A stretch of 64,000 nt of DNA from Myxococcaceae bacterium (GTDB lineage Bacteria > Myxococcota > Myxococcia > Myxococcales > Myxococcaceae), in assembly GCA_017881265.1 (NCBI GenBank), contig JADGRA010000047.1:54793-118792 (forward strand), in the 5' to 3' direction. Shown here piece by piece: positions 7,950 to 18,446 of this stretch. Position numbers and translations under genes: made by a program. Within the stretch, counting starts at the first letter, position 1, and each line of letters opens with the position of its first letter. The notes under the pieces are model-generated. The model did not search any database and was not told the origin of the DNA. It worked only from the letters and a program-made list of their open reading frames with translations.

Positions 7950-10900
7950 ATGCCGGTGGGAGAGAGTCCGCGAGGCGGTTTCCCGCTGCGTCCGGCCGCC
8001 GCATCCCTCCTCCTCGCGCTGTTGCTGGGCCTGGGCTGCCTCAACCTGGACTTGCCCACCGTCCCCCAGACGCCTCCCCCTCCGTCGCTGGACATCCTCG
8101 CGCCCAAGTCGGGCGACGTCATCAACCTCACCGCCCAGGTGTCGGTGGCGGCGGCCTCGGTGGACGGCATCCGCCAGGTGAATGTCCTGTGCGGCCCCCC
8201 CGACGGCGGGGCGCACGTCATCTACACGTGGGCATCGGCGCCGTACCAGGCGCTGGTGGACTTCTCCCTCTGCCAGGACGTTACCCAGGTCAACCCCGAC
8301 GCCGGGCACCCGTTGCTGCCGGTGCAGGTGACGGCCGTCAGCGGGGGCGACGCCGGCGCGACGCAGCAGAAGGGGGTCGACGTCTTCCTCAACACCGACG
8401 GGCCCGTGTTGAGTGTCCTCTACCCGCCCACTGCGCAGCCGAAGACGCCCTTCACGGTGCTGGTGGCCACCGATGGCGGGCTGCGCAGCTTTCCGCAAGT
8501 CCTCCTGGACGGACTTCCGGCCACCAGCGTCACCGCTACCACCGGACCCTCCGGCGTCGTCACCTACAGCGTCTACTTCCAGAGTACGCCTGGCCTTGGG
8601 ACGGACAGCTACCCGTACACCCCGGGCGTGCCCGTCCCCATCGAAGTTCTCACCGACACGCAGCGGGCGGTGCGCCTGACGGTGAGTGCCACCGGGGAAA
8701 ACGGCAACACCACCCAGGTGGACCTGGGCGTGCAGCTCACCCGCGTGGTGTGGGACCGCTACATTCCGGGGCAGCCGGCGGCGAGCGGTCCGCTGGCCTG
8801 GGCCACCCAGCCACTGGCCTTCGACGGGGGCCTCATCCTGCCCCTGGCCACCTCGGCGCCGGTGAGCTCCGCCTCCGCCTGGATTCCGGGGCGTCTGGAC
8901 GCGGTGGACGGCACCTTCTACGGGTTTGACCCCGCCGCGCTGCCGGACGGCGGTTACCTGGCGAAAGGCCTCAACGCGCTGGGACAGAGCCTTTTCGCGC
9001 TTCCCCAGGGCAATTCCAGTCAACTTCTGCTGGCGCCGCCGCCCCCGTCCAGGGCACCGCTGGTTCCCGGCGGAACGCTTTTGGGCCAGGTGGTGCCGCC
9101 GCTGACGCGCGTTGCCAACCTGTTATGCCTGCCAGACTCGGTGACGGGCTGCTCCGACGCCGGTGACAGCGTGACGTGCCTCAACCCGCAGCTGCAGACG
9201 GTGACAGCTTCGGACGCCGGCCTCACTGGCCCGCCCAGCGGCGGCGGGGTGGCCGGCAGCGGGTCCAGTTACCTGTCGCCCAATGACGTCATCTCCACTT
9301 GCGCCGGCAGTGCCAGCTGGAACCTGGCGAACCTGGGCGACGGCGGCCTGAGCTTTGGCCCGACGGCGGACCCCAACGGCACCGCCCGCGGCTGCCAGGT
9401 GACGGGCGTCCACAAGCTGCTGTCGGTGGGGGACGGCACCTTCGTCGTGCAACTCACCTCCCGCTGCGGGGTGACGGCGGCGCTGCCGCCCGAGTACCCC
9501 ATCCTCCGGGTGGGGGCCGGCAGCACCATCCTCGGGGCCTACACCGCGCCGCTGGGGACGCCTGCCACCACCCAGCTGGAAGTGGTGGGGGTGCTGGCCG
9601 ACGGCCGAGTCGTGACGCTGGTGAATGCGCCGCCGTACACCAACTTCGAGCTGTGGAAACTCAACAGCACCACCCCGGACATCATCACGTCCATCGCCGG
9701 GCTGTACGACGCGGCGGACGCGGTGCTGACGTCCACGCTGGCGCAGAATAGCTACTCCGCGGCGGACGGCAGCTTCGCGGTGCTGCTCAGCGGGACGTCC
9801 AGCTTTGGCGCCGCCATCGCCGCCTTCGGACCGGACCTGCAGCCGCGCTGGCTGTACCTGTACCCGCGCATCGCCAACGCCGGCACGGCGCGCCTCGTCT
9901 CCTCGCCCGCGGCGGGGGACATCTACCTGGTGGACGAGGCCAACAACCGCGCCGTGGCGCTGCAGGTGGTGCCGCCGCCACCACCTCCGAAGCCCGACGG
10001 CGGCGCTGCCTGCGTCGTCGACGGAGGGGTGTCTCTCGCCGTGACGGTGCCGTCGCAGTTCCTCTGCCACGACCCCTACCGCGCGACCTACCAGGTGACG
10101 AACGGGTCGTGCCAGCCAGTGACGGTGAAGTCCCTCACCGTCAGCGACACCATCACGTCGGGAACTTGCACTCCCTTTTCCCCCGGCACGTATACGCCGG
10201 CGACGCCAACTGTCCCCCCGGGACAGACAGTCTCCGTGCTCGACGTGGTGAGCGGGCCTTTCTGCTGCACCAGCCCGGGCTGTCCCCCCGTCTTCGACTG
10301 CACGGCGACCAATACCTTCACCGCTGCCTTCACCACCCCGGTGTTCTCGGGCCAGCTGACGGCGACGGCGGACTACAGCACGCACCTGGGCGGCTGCAAC
10401 GAAGTGTGTGGGGCCGCCACGCCGGGGGCTGGCATCTACGTCAGCCAGGCGGGAAATTCGGTGCTGGTCTTCCCGTTCGGCGCAAGCGGGAACGTGGCCC
10501 CGGTGCGCACCATCTCCGGGGCGCAGACCGGCCTGTCGATTCCCATCGGACTGAGCACCGATAGCCAGGGCAGCCTCTACGTGGCCAACCGGACTGGCGC
10601 GGGCGTCACCGTCTACGCGCCCAACGCCAACGGCAACGTCGCGCCGCTGCGGACGCTGACGGCGACGGGGCTTGCGTCGGCCCAGGGCCTAGCGCTGGGC
10701 CCCGGCAACGACGTCTACGTGTCCGCCTGCCCAAACTGTGGGGCCTCCGGCGGGGGAGCAATAGGCGTCTGGCACTTCCCCGCCGGCAGCACCACGAGTG
10801 ACTACACGCTGTCCGGCACCAACACGGACATGGTGAACCCGAGTGGGGTGGCCCTCGGCGACGTTTCCGCCGGGCAGCCCCTCTACGTGGCCAACTCCTT

Positions 10901-11309
10901 TAACGGCGTTGTCAGCACCTTTGATGCGGGCGCCTCCGGTAACGTCTCACCCATCCGCAACCTCAACACCCCGGGCAACGTGCAGGGCTTCGCCTACGCC
11001 AGCAACACCTTCTTCCTCGCCCTCCCCAGCGTGGGCGTCAACCTGTACCCCACGTCGGCGACGGGCTTCGCGTCTGCCTCTTCCACCCTCGCCCCCTCGG
11101 CGGCGTTCCCGCTATCCTACCCCGGGGGCATCACCGTCGACGCCACCGTGTCGCCGCCAGTCGTCTACGTCGTTGACTACGGGGGCAACGCTGTCTACGT
11201 CGTGCAGACGGCCGGTACGCTTCCCAACCTCACCATTCAAAGCGTCACGACAATTTCGGGAACGGCGACGGGACTCGCCTCGCCCCTCGGGGTGCACCTG
11301 GTGAAGTAG
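7950..11309 (+). CDS. Large outer lipoprotein with C-terminal NHL/beta-propeller repeats
   Basis: A 1119-residue lipoprotein. The signal peptide is followed by a lipobox (LLGLGC, Cys near residue 30). The N-terminal third contains Ig-like beta segments rich in Asp-Ala-Gly. The middle has Cys pairs ([21 protein letters not shown]). The last ~300 residues repeat a [26 protein letters not shown] pattern, typical of NHL/YncE six-bladed propellers. Propeller lipoproteins of this size are a hallmark of Myxococcota surfaces; substrate or partner is unknown. The ATG is preceded by GGGGAGGG. Alternative: a predation- or adhesion-related surface protein, but nothing in the sequence decides this. Confidence 0.8.
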   Translation: MPVGESPRGGFPLRPAAASLLLALLLGLGCLNLDLPTVPQTPPPPSLDILAPKSGDVINLTAQVSVAAASVDGIRQVNVLCGPPDGGAHVIYTWASAPYQALVDFSLCQDVTQVNPDAGHPLLPVQVTAVSGGDAGATQQKGVDVFLNTDGPVLSVLYPPTAQPKTPFTVLVATDGGLRSFPQVLLDGLPATSVTATTGPSGVVTYSVYFQSTPGLGTDSYPYTPGVPVPIEVLTDTQRAVRLTVSATGENGNTTQVDLGVQLTRVVWDRYIPGQPAASGPLAWATQPLAFDGGLILPLATSAPVSSASAWIPGRLDAVDGTFYGFDPAALPDGGYLAKGLNALGQSLFALPQGNSSQLLLAPPPPSRAPLVPGGTLLGQVVPPLTRVANLLCLPDSVTGCSDAGDSVTCLNPQLQTVTASDAGLTGPPSGGGVAGSGSSYLSPNDVISTCAGSASWNLANLGDGGLSFGPTADPNGTARGCQVTGVHKLLSVGDGTFVVQLTSRCGVTAALPPEYPILRVGAGSTILGAYTAPLGTPATTQLEVVGVLADGRVVTLVNAPPYTNFELWKLNSTTPDIITSIAGLYDAADAVLTSTLAQNSYSAADGSFAVLLSGTSSFGAAIAAFGPDLQPRWLYLYPRIANAGTARLVSSPAAGDIYLVDEANNRAVALQVVPPPPPPKPDGGAACVVDGGVSLAVTVPSQFLCHDPYRATYQVTNGSCQPVTVKSLTVSDTITSGTCTPFSPGTYTPATPTVPPGQTVSVLDVVSGPFCCTSPGCPPVFDCTATNTFTAAFTTPVFSGQLTATADYSTHLGGCNEVCGAATPGAGIYVSQAGNSVLVFPFGASGNVAPVRTISGAQTGLSIPIGLSTDSQGSLYVANRTGAGVTVYAPNANGNVAPLRTLTATGLASAQGLALGPGNDVYVSACPNCGASGGGAIGVWHFPAGSTTSDYTLSGTNTDMVNPSGVALGDVSAGQPLYVANSFNGVVSTFDAGASGNVSPIRNLNTPGNVQGFAYASNTFFLALPSVGVNLYPTSATGFASASSTLAPSAAFPLSYPGGITVDATVSPPVVYVVDYGGNAVYVVQTAGTLPNLTIQSVTTISGTATGLASPLGVHLVK

Positions 11310-11383
11310 GCGAATGGCCGGCCCCTCTCGGCGACGGGGCCCCTGGACTTCCGCGGTCAGCCGTTGCAGGAAGCTGGCAAGCC

Positions 11384-12766
11384 GTGGGCACCCCAGTCGT
11401 CACAGTCATTGGCGGTGGTCTCGCCGGAAGCGAGTGTGCCTACCAGCTCGCCCGCCGCGGCGTGCCGGTGGTGCTGCGGGAGATGAAGCCCACCCGGCGG
11501 TCCCCGGCCCACCACAGCGACGCCTTGGCGGAACTGGTCTGCAGCAACTCCTTTCGTTCCGACGCGCCGGACAGCGCCATCGGCATGCTGCATGCTGAAC
11601 TGCGGGCTCTGGGGTCGCTGGTGCTGGGCCAGGCGGACCTGGCGCGCGTGCCGGCCGGGGAAGCGCTGGCGGTCGACCGGAGCCGCTTCTCCTCCGGCGT
11701 GACGCAGGCGCTGGCGGTCGTCCCGCACCTGTCGCTGTGGCACGGGGAGGTGGAGGCGCTTCCCGCTGGCACGGTGGTGGTGGCCACCGGCCCGCTCACC
11801 GCGGAGGCCCTCACCCGGGAACTGGAGCGGCACGTCGACACGCGCCTGTACTTCTACGACGCCATCGCCCCCATCGTCTCCGCCGACTCGGTGGACATGC
11901 GCTTTGCCTTCCGGGCCAGTCGCTGGGGGCGGGGAGAGGGGGCGGACTACCTCAACCTGCCCTTGGACGAGGAGGCCTACCGGCGCTTCGTCGAAGCGCT
12001 GCGGACGGCGGAGAAGGTGACGCCACACGACTTCGAGGAGCCGCGCTACTTCGAGGGGTGCCTCCCCATTGAGGTCATGGCCGAGCGGGGGGACGAGGTG
12101 CTGGCCCACGGGCCGATGAAGCCGGTGGGGCTTCTCGACCCGCGCACCGGCAAGCAGGCCCATGCCGTGGTGCAGCTGCGGCAGGAGGACGCCCATGGGA
12201 CGGCCTACAACCTGGTGGGCTTCCAGACGCGCCTCACCTGGCCGGAACAGCGGCGCATTTTCCGGACGCTGCCCGGGCTGGCCGAGGCGGAGTTCCTGCG
12301 CCTGGGCCAAATCCACCGCAACACCTACGTGGACGCGCCCCGGCTTTTGGCAAGGGACTTCTCGCTGCGCAGCCAGCCGCGCCTCTTCTTCGCCGGACAA
12401 ATTACCGGGGTGGAGGGGTACGTGGAGTCGGCGGCCTGCGGCTACCTGGTGGCGCTCGCCGTGCACGCGCGCCTGTCCGGCCGCAGCTTTCAGCCGCCGC
12501 CGGCCGGCACGGCCTTGGGGGCGCTGTACCGGCACGTCACCGGGGAAGCGCACCCCGACGGGCACCCCCACACGCCCACCAACGTCACCTTCAGCCTCTT
12601 CCCCCCGCTTCCCGGGCGCGTCCGCCGAGAGGACAAGCGGGGGGCCTACCTAGCCCGGGCCCGCGGGGAGATGGTGGGCTGGCGTCGCAACCTGGGGAGT
12701 GACCCGGCGGCGCTCCACGCCGGCGCAGTGGGCCTCCCAGCACCACCGCGGAGGGCCGTCGGATGA
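11384..12766 (+). CDS. trmFO: Methylenetetrahydrofolate-tRNA-(uracil-54-C5)-methyltransferase TrmFO
   Basis: The 460-residue flavoprotein makes ribothymidine at position 54 of tRNAs using methylene-THF and FADH2. The N-terminus holds the FAD dinucleotide motif [18 protein letters not shown]. The Gid/TrmFO hallmark [18 protein letters not shown] is at about residues 43-60, including the catalytic-region Cys, and [16 protein letters not shown] at about 345-360 near the C-terminus. GTG start at 11384. The last codons overlap the next gene by an ATGA. Bacteria use either TrmFO or the SAM-dependent TrmA; TrmFO fits the methylene-THF supply genes (folD, gcvTHP) elsewhere in the window. Confidence 0.95.
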   Translation: MGTPVVTVIGGGLAGSECAYQLARRGVPVVLREMKPTRRSPAHHSDALAELVCSNSFRSDAPDSAIGMLHAELRALGSLVLGQADLARVPAGEALAVDRSRFSSGVTQALAVVPHLSLWHGEVEALPAGTVVVATGPLTAEALTRELERHVDTRLYFYDAIAPIVSADSVDMRFAFRASRWGRGEGADYLNLPLDEEAYRRFVEALRTAEKVTPHDFEEPRYFEGCLPIEVMAERGDEVLAHGPMKPVGLLDPRTGKQAHAVVQLRQEDAHGTAYNLVGFQTRLTWPEQRRIFRTLPGLAEAEFLRLGQIHRNTYVDAPRLLARDFSLRSQPRLFFAGQITGVEGYVESAACGYLVALAVHARLSGRSFQPPPAGTALGALYRHVTGEAHPDGHPHTPTNVTFSLFPPLPGRVRREDKRGAYLARARGEMVGWRRNLGSDPAALHAGAVGLPAPPRRAVG

Positions 12767-14358
12767 GAGCGCCTCTGGCATGCACGTGTCTGGCGGTGGT
12801 GCTGTCCGGCTGCCCGCAGAAGGCCGAGGCCCCGGCCAAGCCGCTGGTGGGGGGGCTGGGTCGGCGGCTGGTGGCCGGTGCCGGGGCGGACTTGCGCCTG
12901 TCCAGGGACGGCACCTGGGCCACCTTCCTGAAGAGTCCTGTCCGGCCCTCCCTGGAAGGCGTCAATCCGGACAGCATCAACCCCAAGGCGGCGGTCGGGG
13001 AATTGCTGGCCGTCAATCTCGGCACCGGCGAGGCGCGGAGCCTGGCCCCCCGCGTCCCCAACAAGCCCGGCGCGGCTCTCCTCAGCCCGGACGGCAAGTG
13101 GCTTCTCTTCCTCACCGACTTTGAGTTGGCAACCGGCACCGGGACGCTGAGGACGCAGCGGCTGGACGCCCCCGGCCCGCCCGAGACGCGCGGGGCGGCG
13201 GTCAGCTTCGTCACCGTCAGCCCGGACGGGCGCTTCTTCGCCTTCGTCGACGCGGGCGTCCTGAAGCTGGCGACGCTGGAGCCGGGGAGTACGGCCCGCA
13301 GCGTGGCGGGGGACGTCTCCACCGCCAAGTTTGCCCTCGGTGGCAGCCGGCTGCTGGCCCTGCGCCGGGCCTCGGCCGGTGGTGCCCTGCTGCAGGTGCG
13401 CACCGAGGGGGGCGCGGCCGGCAAGCTGGCCGAGCGGGTGGCGGACTATGAATTGTCCCCCGACGGACGGCACCTGGCCTTCACCGAAGCCAGTCCGGTG
13501 GCGCGCGACGTGTGGGACCTCTTCGTGACGTCACTGGACGGCGCGCCAGCGGTGAAGGCGGCCAGCGGCGTCGGGCTGTATGGCTTCTCCCCCGACAGCC
13601 GCTGGCTCGGCCGCATTGAAGGCAAGCGCAACGCGCTGGGACGGGTGGTGGTGGGGGCGCTGCAGGTGGGCCCCGCCAGCGGCGCTGACGCCCACCCGGT
13701 GGGCAGCAAGGTGGGCCGCTTCGGCTTCGCGCCGGACGGGACGGCCGTCTGGGCGCTGGACGGCTACAACGAGCAGCACGACCGGGGGACGCTGCTGGTG
13801 GCCGACCTCCCGGCCGGCAAGCTGCGCACGCTGACGGAGAGGGCGCACACCGGGGAGTGGGGCAAGGACGGCCGCTTCCTCGCCTTCAACGTGGAAGTCA
13901 TCCAGCCGCTGCCGAGCATGGACCTCTACCTCTACGTCCGGGGCGAGGAGCAGGCCTTCCGCGTCAAAGAGGGGGTGTACGGCTTCGGCATTGTGGCCGG
14001 GGACGTGCTGCTGTTTCGCAGCGAATGCCTGCGCCAGTCCCAGCGCGACCAGCCGCGGGCCTGCTGGCTGAGCGAACTCGACCTCTCCAAGCCCCACGAG
14101 GCCCCCAAGCAGGTGCTGGAGGGCATCTACAGCTTCAAGGCCTCGGAGACGGGAGAGCGCCTACTGGTGTCCTACGCGCGGCTGGACTCCGACACCTATG
14201 ACACGGCCGTCTACAACCGGCGCACCGGCGAGCGGAAGACGCTGGACACCTTCACCCTGCTGCCCGCCCTCTTCGTCGACCCGGCGGGCAAGCGCGTGGT
14301 GTACCTCGTCTCGGAGAAGGACCGCTCGGGCCTGTACCTGTGTGACCAGGGGCCGTGA
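12763..14358 (+). CDS. Lipoprotein with TolB/WD40-like beta-propeller
   Basis: A 531-residue lipoprotein (signal peptide with VVLSGC lipobox, Cys near residue 18). The mature part is a chain of about six or seven blades with the TolB/PD40 pattern: [65 protein letters not shown], '[13 protein letters not shown]'. It starts on an ATGA overlap with trmFO, so it is translated from the same mRNA, though no functional link to tRNA modification is apparent. Only 39 nt separate it from xerC. No function assignable. Confidence 0.8.
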   Translation: MRAPLACTCLAVVLSGCPQKAEAPAKPLVGGLGRRLVAGAGADLRLSRDGTWATFLKSPVRPSLEGVNPDSINPKAAVGELLAVNLGTGEARSLAPRVPNKPGAALLSPDGKWLLFLTDFELATGTGTLRTQRLDAPGPPETRGAAVSFVTVSPDGRFFAFVDAGVLKLATLEPGSTARSVAGDVSTAKFALGGSRLLALRRASAGGALLQVRTEGGAAGKLAERVADYELSPDGRHLAFTEASPVARDVWDLFVTSLDGAPAVKAASGVGLYGFSPDSRWLGRIEGKRNALGRVVVGALQVGPASGADAHPVGSKVGRFGFAPDGTAVWALDGYNEQHDRGTLLVADLPAGKLRTLTERAHTGEWGKDGRFLAFNVEVIQPLPSMDLYLYVRGEEQAFRVKEGVYGFGIVAGDVLLFRSECLRQSQRDQPRACWLSELDLSKPHEAPKQVLEGIYSFKASETGERLLVSYARLDSDTYDTAVYNRRTGERKTLDTFTLLPALFVDPAGKRVVYLVSEKDRSGLYLCDQGP

Positions 14359-14361
14359 AAT

Positions 14362-14390
14362 TTGGGCGAAGGCCCCGGCTGCCCTAGCGT
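14362..14390 (+). promoter_or_regulatory. Possible promoter for xerC (near-leaderless)
   Basis: TTGGGC (14362-14367), 17-nt spacer, TAGCGT (14385-14390). Transcription would start at about 14397, right at the GTG at 14398. The same TAGNNT hexamer recurs before other genes in this window. Confidence 0.35.
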
Positions 14391-14397
14391 AGCCAGC

Positions 14398-15297
14398 GTG
14401 CCTGTGTCTTCCGACTCCCTCCTCGCCGACTTCCGGAAGGCGCTGCTGCGCCGGGGCGCCTCGGTGCACACCGTGCGCAACTACCTGCGCGACGTCGCGG
14501 CCTTCGCCAAGTACCTGGACGGCCTGGGCCAGGGGCTGCTGGAGGCGACGCACGGCAGCGTGCGCGGGTGGCTGGGCGTGCTGGCGGTCGACCACCAGCC
14601 GCGCAGCCGGGCGCGTGCGCTGGCCTCGGTGAAGGCCTTCTACCGGCAGCTGGTGCGCACCGGGCAGCTGACGGCCAGCCCAGCCGGCAGCATGCGCGGG
14701 CCGAAGCTGCCCGTCACCCTGCCCAAATTTCTCCCCGTCGACGAGGCCTTCGCGCTGGTGGAACAGCCGGGGGAGGCGACGCTTGTGGCACTACGGGACA
14801 CGGCGCTTCTGGAAGTCCTGTACGGGGCCGGCCTCCGGGTGAGCGAGGCATGCGGGCTGTCCCTGGACGACGTCGACTTGCCGGAGCGGGTGCTGCGCGT
14901 TCTGGGCAAGGGCAAGAAGGAGCGGCTTTGCCCGCTGCACCCGGGCGCCGCGGAGGCGCTGCGGCAGTGGCTTTTGCGGCGGGGCGAGCTGCTGGCCAAG
15001 CGCCGGCGTGGGCAGGACGCCCGCGCGGTGTTTCTCAACGTCCGCGGCGGCCGGCTGACGCCCCGCAGCGTGGCCCGGCACCTGGACGCCTACGCGCGCG
15101 CCGCCGGGCTGCAGCGCCACGTCAGTCCGCACGCCTTGCGGCACAGCTACGCCACCCACCTGCTGGCCGGGGGCGCGGACGTGCGCAGCATTCAGGAATT
15201 GCTGGGGCACGCCAGCCTCTCCACCACCCAGCGCTACACCCACGTCGGGGTCGAGCTGCTGCAGGCGGTGTATGACAAGGCCCATCCGCACGCCTGA
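14398..15297 (+). CDS. xerC: Tyrosine recombinase XerC
   Basis: A 299-residue site-specific recombinase that resolves chromosome dimers at dif with XerD. The N-terminal SAM-like domain spans about residues 1-90. The catalytic core has the Arg in YGAGLRVSEACGL, the Lys in GKGKKERLCP, His-x-x-Arg in SPHALRHSYATHLL, the His in LLGHASLSTTQ and the nucleophile Tyr in QRYTH. I prefer GTG 14398 to the TTG at 14362 because the extra 12 residues are not family-like and because of the promoter-like element just upstream. xerC followed by hslVU is a widespread bacterial gene order; here a release-factor-like gene is inserted between them. Confidence 0.94.
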   Translation: MPVSSDSLLADFRKALLRRGASVHTVRNYLRDVAAFAKYLDGLGQGLLEATHGSVRGWLGVLAVDHQPRSRARALASVKAFYRQLVRTGQLTASPAGSMRGPKLPVTLPKFLPVDEAFALVEQPGEATLVALRDTALLEVLYGAGLRVSEACGLSLDDVDLPERVLRVLGKGKKERLCPLHPGAAEALRQWLLRRGELLAKRRRGQDARAVFLNVRGGRLTPRSVARHLDAYARAAGLQRHVSPHALRHSYATHLLAGGADVRSIQELLGHASLSTTQRYTHVGVELLQAVYDKAHPHA

Positions 15298-15457
15298 GGG
15301 CGGTGCGAGCGGCGCGTTTCATCCAGAAGGACGGCGAAGGGCAGATGGCCCGGAAGCGGAGCGCCACAGCAGCGTCACCCGAACGGGACCTCACCGAGCT
15401 GGCGCGCGCTGGCGCCGCTCCGAGGCGCGGCGGGAGGTGGAGCCCCGCACCGCCGTC

Positions 15458-16491
15458 ATGCTGCCGCGGCTCGGGGCTCCCGCCGGCCGTCGGCGCCTGG
15501 ACCGCCGCGCGCTGCCGACCGAAGCCACCGAGCTCCGAGACCGCGCGGACAGGGTGGCACTGGCCCTCGAGGGGCGACGCTGGCCGAGCGCCGGGCAGAC
15601 GTCCTCACCCAGACGCAGGTCCCGGACTTCTGGGATGACCCCGAACGTGCCTCGCACTTGCTCCGGGCGTTCCGCGCCATCGAGGCGCAGCTGCAGGCCC
15701 TGGACCACCTGACCCGGACTTGCGAGACGGCCCAGCGGCTGGTGCGCGAGTCCAAGGGAGAGGCGCGGCTGGCAAAGGCGGCCCGCGCGGTGGAGGTGGC
15801 TGCGCGGGAGGTCGAGCTGGCCGAGGCCCGGGTGGTGGCCGGGGGCCGGCAGGGTGACGAGGCGTTGCTTCACCTGACGCTCTTCGGCGCGGAGGACGAG
15901 TCCCACCAGCGCTGGCTGGACACGTTGGTGTCGATGTACCGCGGCTGGGCCGAGCGGCGCGATTACGGCGTCTCCGTCCTCGCTGAGAGTGACCGGCCCT
16001 CGGGCGCTCTGCTGCAGCTGAGTGGTCCGGGCGTTCTGGGCTTTCTCGCCGCCGAGGAAGGCATCCACCGCTGTCACGACGAGGCGAGCCGCGTCTCGGC
16101 TCGGGTCCGGGTGCACCGCTGGCCCCTCGAGTCAGGTGATGCGAAAGGCATGCGGGTGAAGGCGCGGTCGGTACGTCGGCGGGCGGGCAGGCACGTCGCC
16201 CGCATCACCAGCGAGCTGCACGCGATGGACGACGGGTCGGGGCGGGAGGTGCAGCTGCATGGGGGTGGGACGCCCGAGGAGATGCGCTCGCTGGCCTCAG
16301 TGCTGCTGCCGGCGGTGCCGGCGGGGACGGACGCACGGCAATACTTTCTCGCCCGTGCGGCGCGCGTCGAGGACCCTCGTACCGGAGCGGCCACGCCGCG
16401 GGTGAAGGACGTCCTTCGGGGGGAACTCGAACTCTTCATCGCGTCGTGGTTTGCGCGTGCCCGGGCCGGGGCCGCGTCGCCGGAGGCTTGA
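15458..16491 (+). pseudogene. Release factor 2-like gene lacking GGQ, apparently frameshifted
   Basis: The frame open to 16491 encodes a clear peptide chain release factor 2 relative. It contains PDFWDDPERA (15622-15651), the RF2 N-terminal hallmark; AEDESHQRWLDTLVSMYRGWAERRDYGV, the first core block, in normal RF2 a GGTEAQDWAEML...RMYLRWAERR-type sequence; EEGIHRC; and the C-terminal block DPRTGAATPRVKDVLRGELELFIASW. The segment that should hold the stop-codon reading SPF loop and the catalytic GGQ is instead an unrelated-looking basic stretch, so it cannot hydrolyse peptidyl-tRNA as usual. No ATG/GTG lies in this frame before FWDDPERA; the only start is TTG 15658. The matching upstream coil (ELRDRADRVALALEG) is in another frame, joinable by one extra G in the run at 15570-15574. 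So it is either a pseudogene, a -1 frameshift, or a sequence error. No CTTTGA frameshift site, as in normal prfB, is visible. Confidence 0.7.
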
Positions 16492-16536
16492 CGGAGGGAT
16501 GGAAGGTCAGCGGCGGGCCTGTTACATGGCCCAGCC

Positions 16537-17064
16537 ATGCTGCATGGAACGACCATCCTCTGCGTGCGCCGGGACGGGAAGGTGGCGCTCGGCGGCGACG
16601 GGCAGGTGACGCTGGACAAGACGGTGATGAAGGCCACCGCGCGGAAAGTCCGCCGGCTGGGCGACGGTTCCGTGTTGGCCGGCTTCGCCGGCGGCACCGC
16701 CGACGCGTTCTCCCTCTTCGAGCGCTTTGAAGCCAAGCTGAAGGAGCACCGCAAAAACCTCACCCGGGCGTGCGTCGAGCTGGCCAAGGACTGGCGCACC
16801 GACCGGGCGCTTCGGCGACTGGAGGCGCTGCTCCTGGTGGCGGATATGGAGAAGACGTTCCTCTTGTCCGGGAGCGGCGACGTCATCGAGCCGGATGGCG
16901 GTGCCGCGGCGGTGGGAAGCGGCGGCCCGTACGCGCTGGCCGCGGCGCAGGCGCTGCTCGCCCACTCAGCGCTTCCGGCGCGCGCGGTGGCGGAGGCCGC
17001 GCTGCGGATTGCGGGCGACATCTGCATCTACACCAACGACCAGCTGAGTTTCGAGGAGCTATGA
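16537..17064 (+). CDS. hslV: ATP-dependent protease subunit HslV
   Basis: The 175-residue peptidase of the HslVU (ClpQY) proteasome-like complex. After removal of MLHG the N-terminal Thr5 ([20 protein letters not shown]) is the nucleophile. The conserved [20 protein letters not shown] and [16 protein letters not shown] blocks are intact. It ends in an ATGA overlap with hslU, the normal hslV-hslU arrangement. The ATG at 16537 gives the standard short propeptide. Confidence 0.97.
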   Translation: MLHGTTILCVRRDGKVALGGDGQVTLDKTVMKATARKVRRLGDGSVLAGFAGGTADAFSLFERFEAKLKEHRKNLTRACVELAKDWRTDRALRRLEALLLVADMEKTFLLSGSGDVIEPDGGAAAVGSGGPYALAAAQALLAHSALPARAVAEAALRIAGDICIYTNDQLSFEEL

Positions 17065-18419
17065 GCAACCTGACGCCACGCGAAATCGTCAGCGAGCTCG
17101 ACCGCTACATCATCGGCCAGACGGCGGCCAAGCGCGCAGTCGCCATCGCCCTGCGGAACCGCTGGCGCCGGCAGCAAGTCCACACCGACCTGCGGGACGA
17201 AATCACCCCCAAAAACATCATCCTCATTGGCCCCACCGGCGTCGGCAAGACGGAGATTGCGCGGCGCCTGGCCCGGCTGGCCCAGGCCCCCTTCGTCAAG
17301 GTGGAGGCGAGCAAGTTTACCGAGGTGGGCTACGTCGGCCGTGACGTCGAGTCGATGGTGCGAGACCTGGTGGAGGCCTCGCTCGCCCTGGTGCGCGAGG
17401 AGGAGGAAGCCAAGGTGCGCATACGCGCTGCCGAGCGGGCCGAGGACCGGCTGGTGGTCCTGCTGCAGGGCGGAGGCACACGGGCCCCCGGCGTGGGCTT
17501 TTCGCCCCCTCCGGCGGCGCGCATGACCGACGCCGAGCGTGAGAAGCTGCGCGCACAGCTGCGGGCCGGGACGCTGGATGACCGCGTGGTGGAGCTGGAC
17601 GTGCAGGACGTTCCAGCCGGCGTCCTCCGGGGCTTCTCCGGCCCCGGCCTCGACGAGATGGGGGCCAACCTGGCGGAGATGTTCAAGTCCATTCCCGGGA
17701 TGCAGCGGACGCGCCGGCGCACGGTGGGCGTGGGGGAGGCCCTGCGGCTGCTCGAGCGCGAGGAGTCGGAACGCCTGGTGGACCAGGACCGCGTCACCCG
17801 CGAGGCGCTCCAGCGCGCCGAGACGAGCGGCATCATCTTCATCGACGAAATTGACAAAATCGCCAGTCGCGAGGGCGCTCACATGGGCGGTCCGGACGTG
17901 TCGCGGGAAGGCGTTCAGCGCGACATCCTCCCCATTGTCGAAGGCAGCACCGTCACCACCAAGTACGGACAGGTGAAGACGGACCACGTCCTGTTCATCG
18001 CCGCAGGCGCCTTCCACGTGAGCAAGCCCTCGGACCTGATTCCGGAGCTGCAGGGGCGCTTCCCCATCCGGGTGGAGCTCGAGCCGCTGGGCCGGGCGGA
18101 CCTGGTGAGAATTCTCCGGGAGCCGAAGAATTCTCTTCTGCGCCAGTACACCGCGCTGCTGGAGACGGAAGGGCTGCGGCTGCACTTCACCGATGACGCC
18201 ATCGAGGAGCTGGCCGCGGTGGCCCAGTCGGTGAACGAGCGGACGCAGAACATCGGCGCCCGGCGTCTGCACACCGTGCTGGAGCGCCTCTTGGACGAGG
18301 TGTCCTTCTCGGCCAGCGACCCGGGTGCGCCCCGCGACGAGCAGGTGGATGCGGCCTACGTGCGCCGCCGGCTGGCCGCCGTCGTCGAGGACGAGGACCT
18401 TTCGCGCTATATCCTCTAG
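17061..18419 (+). CDS. hslU: ATP-dependent protease ATPase subunit HslU
   Basis: A 452-residue AAA+ unfoldase that feeds Hsl[18 protein letters not shown] is at the N-terminus. Walker A GPTGVGKT is at residues 57-64. [20 protein letters not shown] is the conserved pore and I-domain boundary, followed by the variable I domain. Walker B is [15 protein letters not shown]-terminal sensor-2/D2 domain ends in [10 protein letters not shown], the C-terminal tail type that docks into HslV. The start overlaps the hslV stop. The I domain keeps the usual length. Confidence 0.97.
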   Translation: MSNLTPREIVSELDRYIIGQTAAKRAVAIALRNRWRRQQVHTDLRDEITPKNIILIGPTGVGKTEIARRLARLAQAPFVKVEASKFTEVGYVGRDVESMVRDLVEASLALVREEEEAKVRIRAAERAEDRLVVLLQGGGTRAPGVGFSPPPAARMTDAEREKLRAQLRAGTLDDRVVELDVQDVPAGVLRGFSGPGLDEMGANLAEMFKSIPGMQRTRRRTVGVGEALRLLEREESERLVDQDRVTREALQRAETSGIIFIDEIDKIASREGAHMGGPDVSREGVQRDILPIVEGSTVTTKYGQVKTDHVLFIAAGAFHVSKPSDLIPELQGRFPIRVELEPLGRADLVRILREPKNSLLRQYTALLETEGLRLHFTDDAIEELAAVAQSVNERTQNIGARRLHTVLERLLDEVSFSASDPGAPRDEQVDAAYVRRRLAAVVEDEDLSRYIL

Positions 18420-18446
18420 TAACCTCCCACAGGAGGAGTCCCGCCC

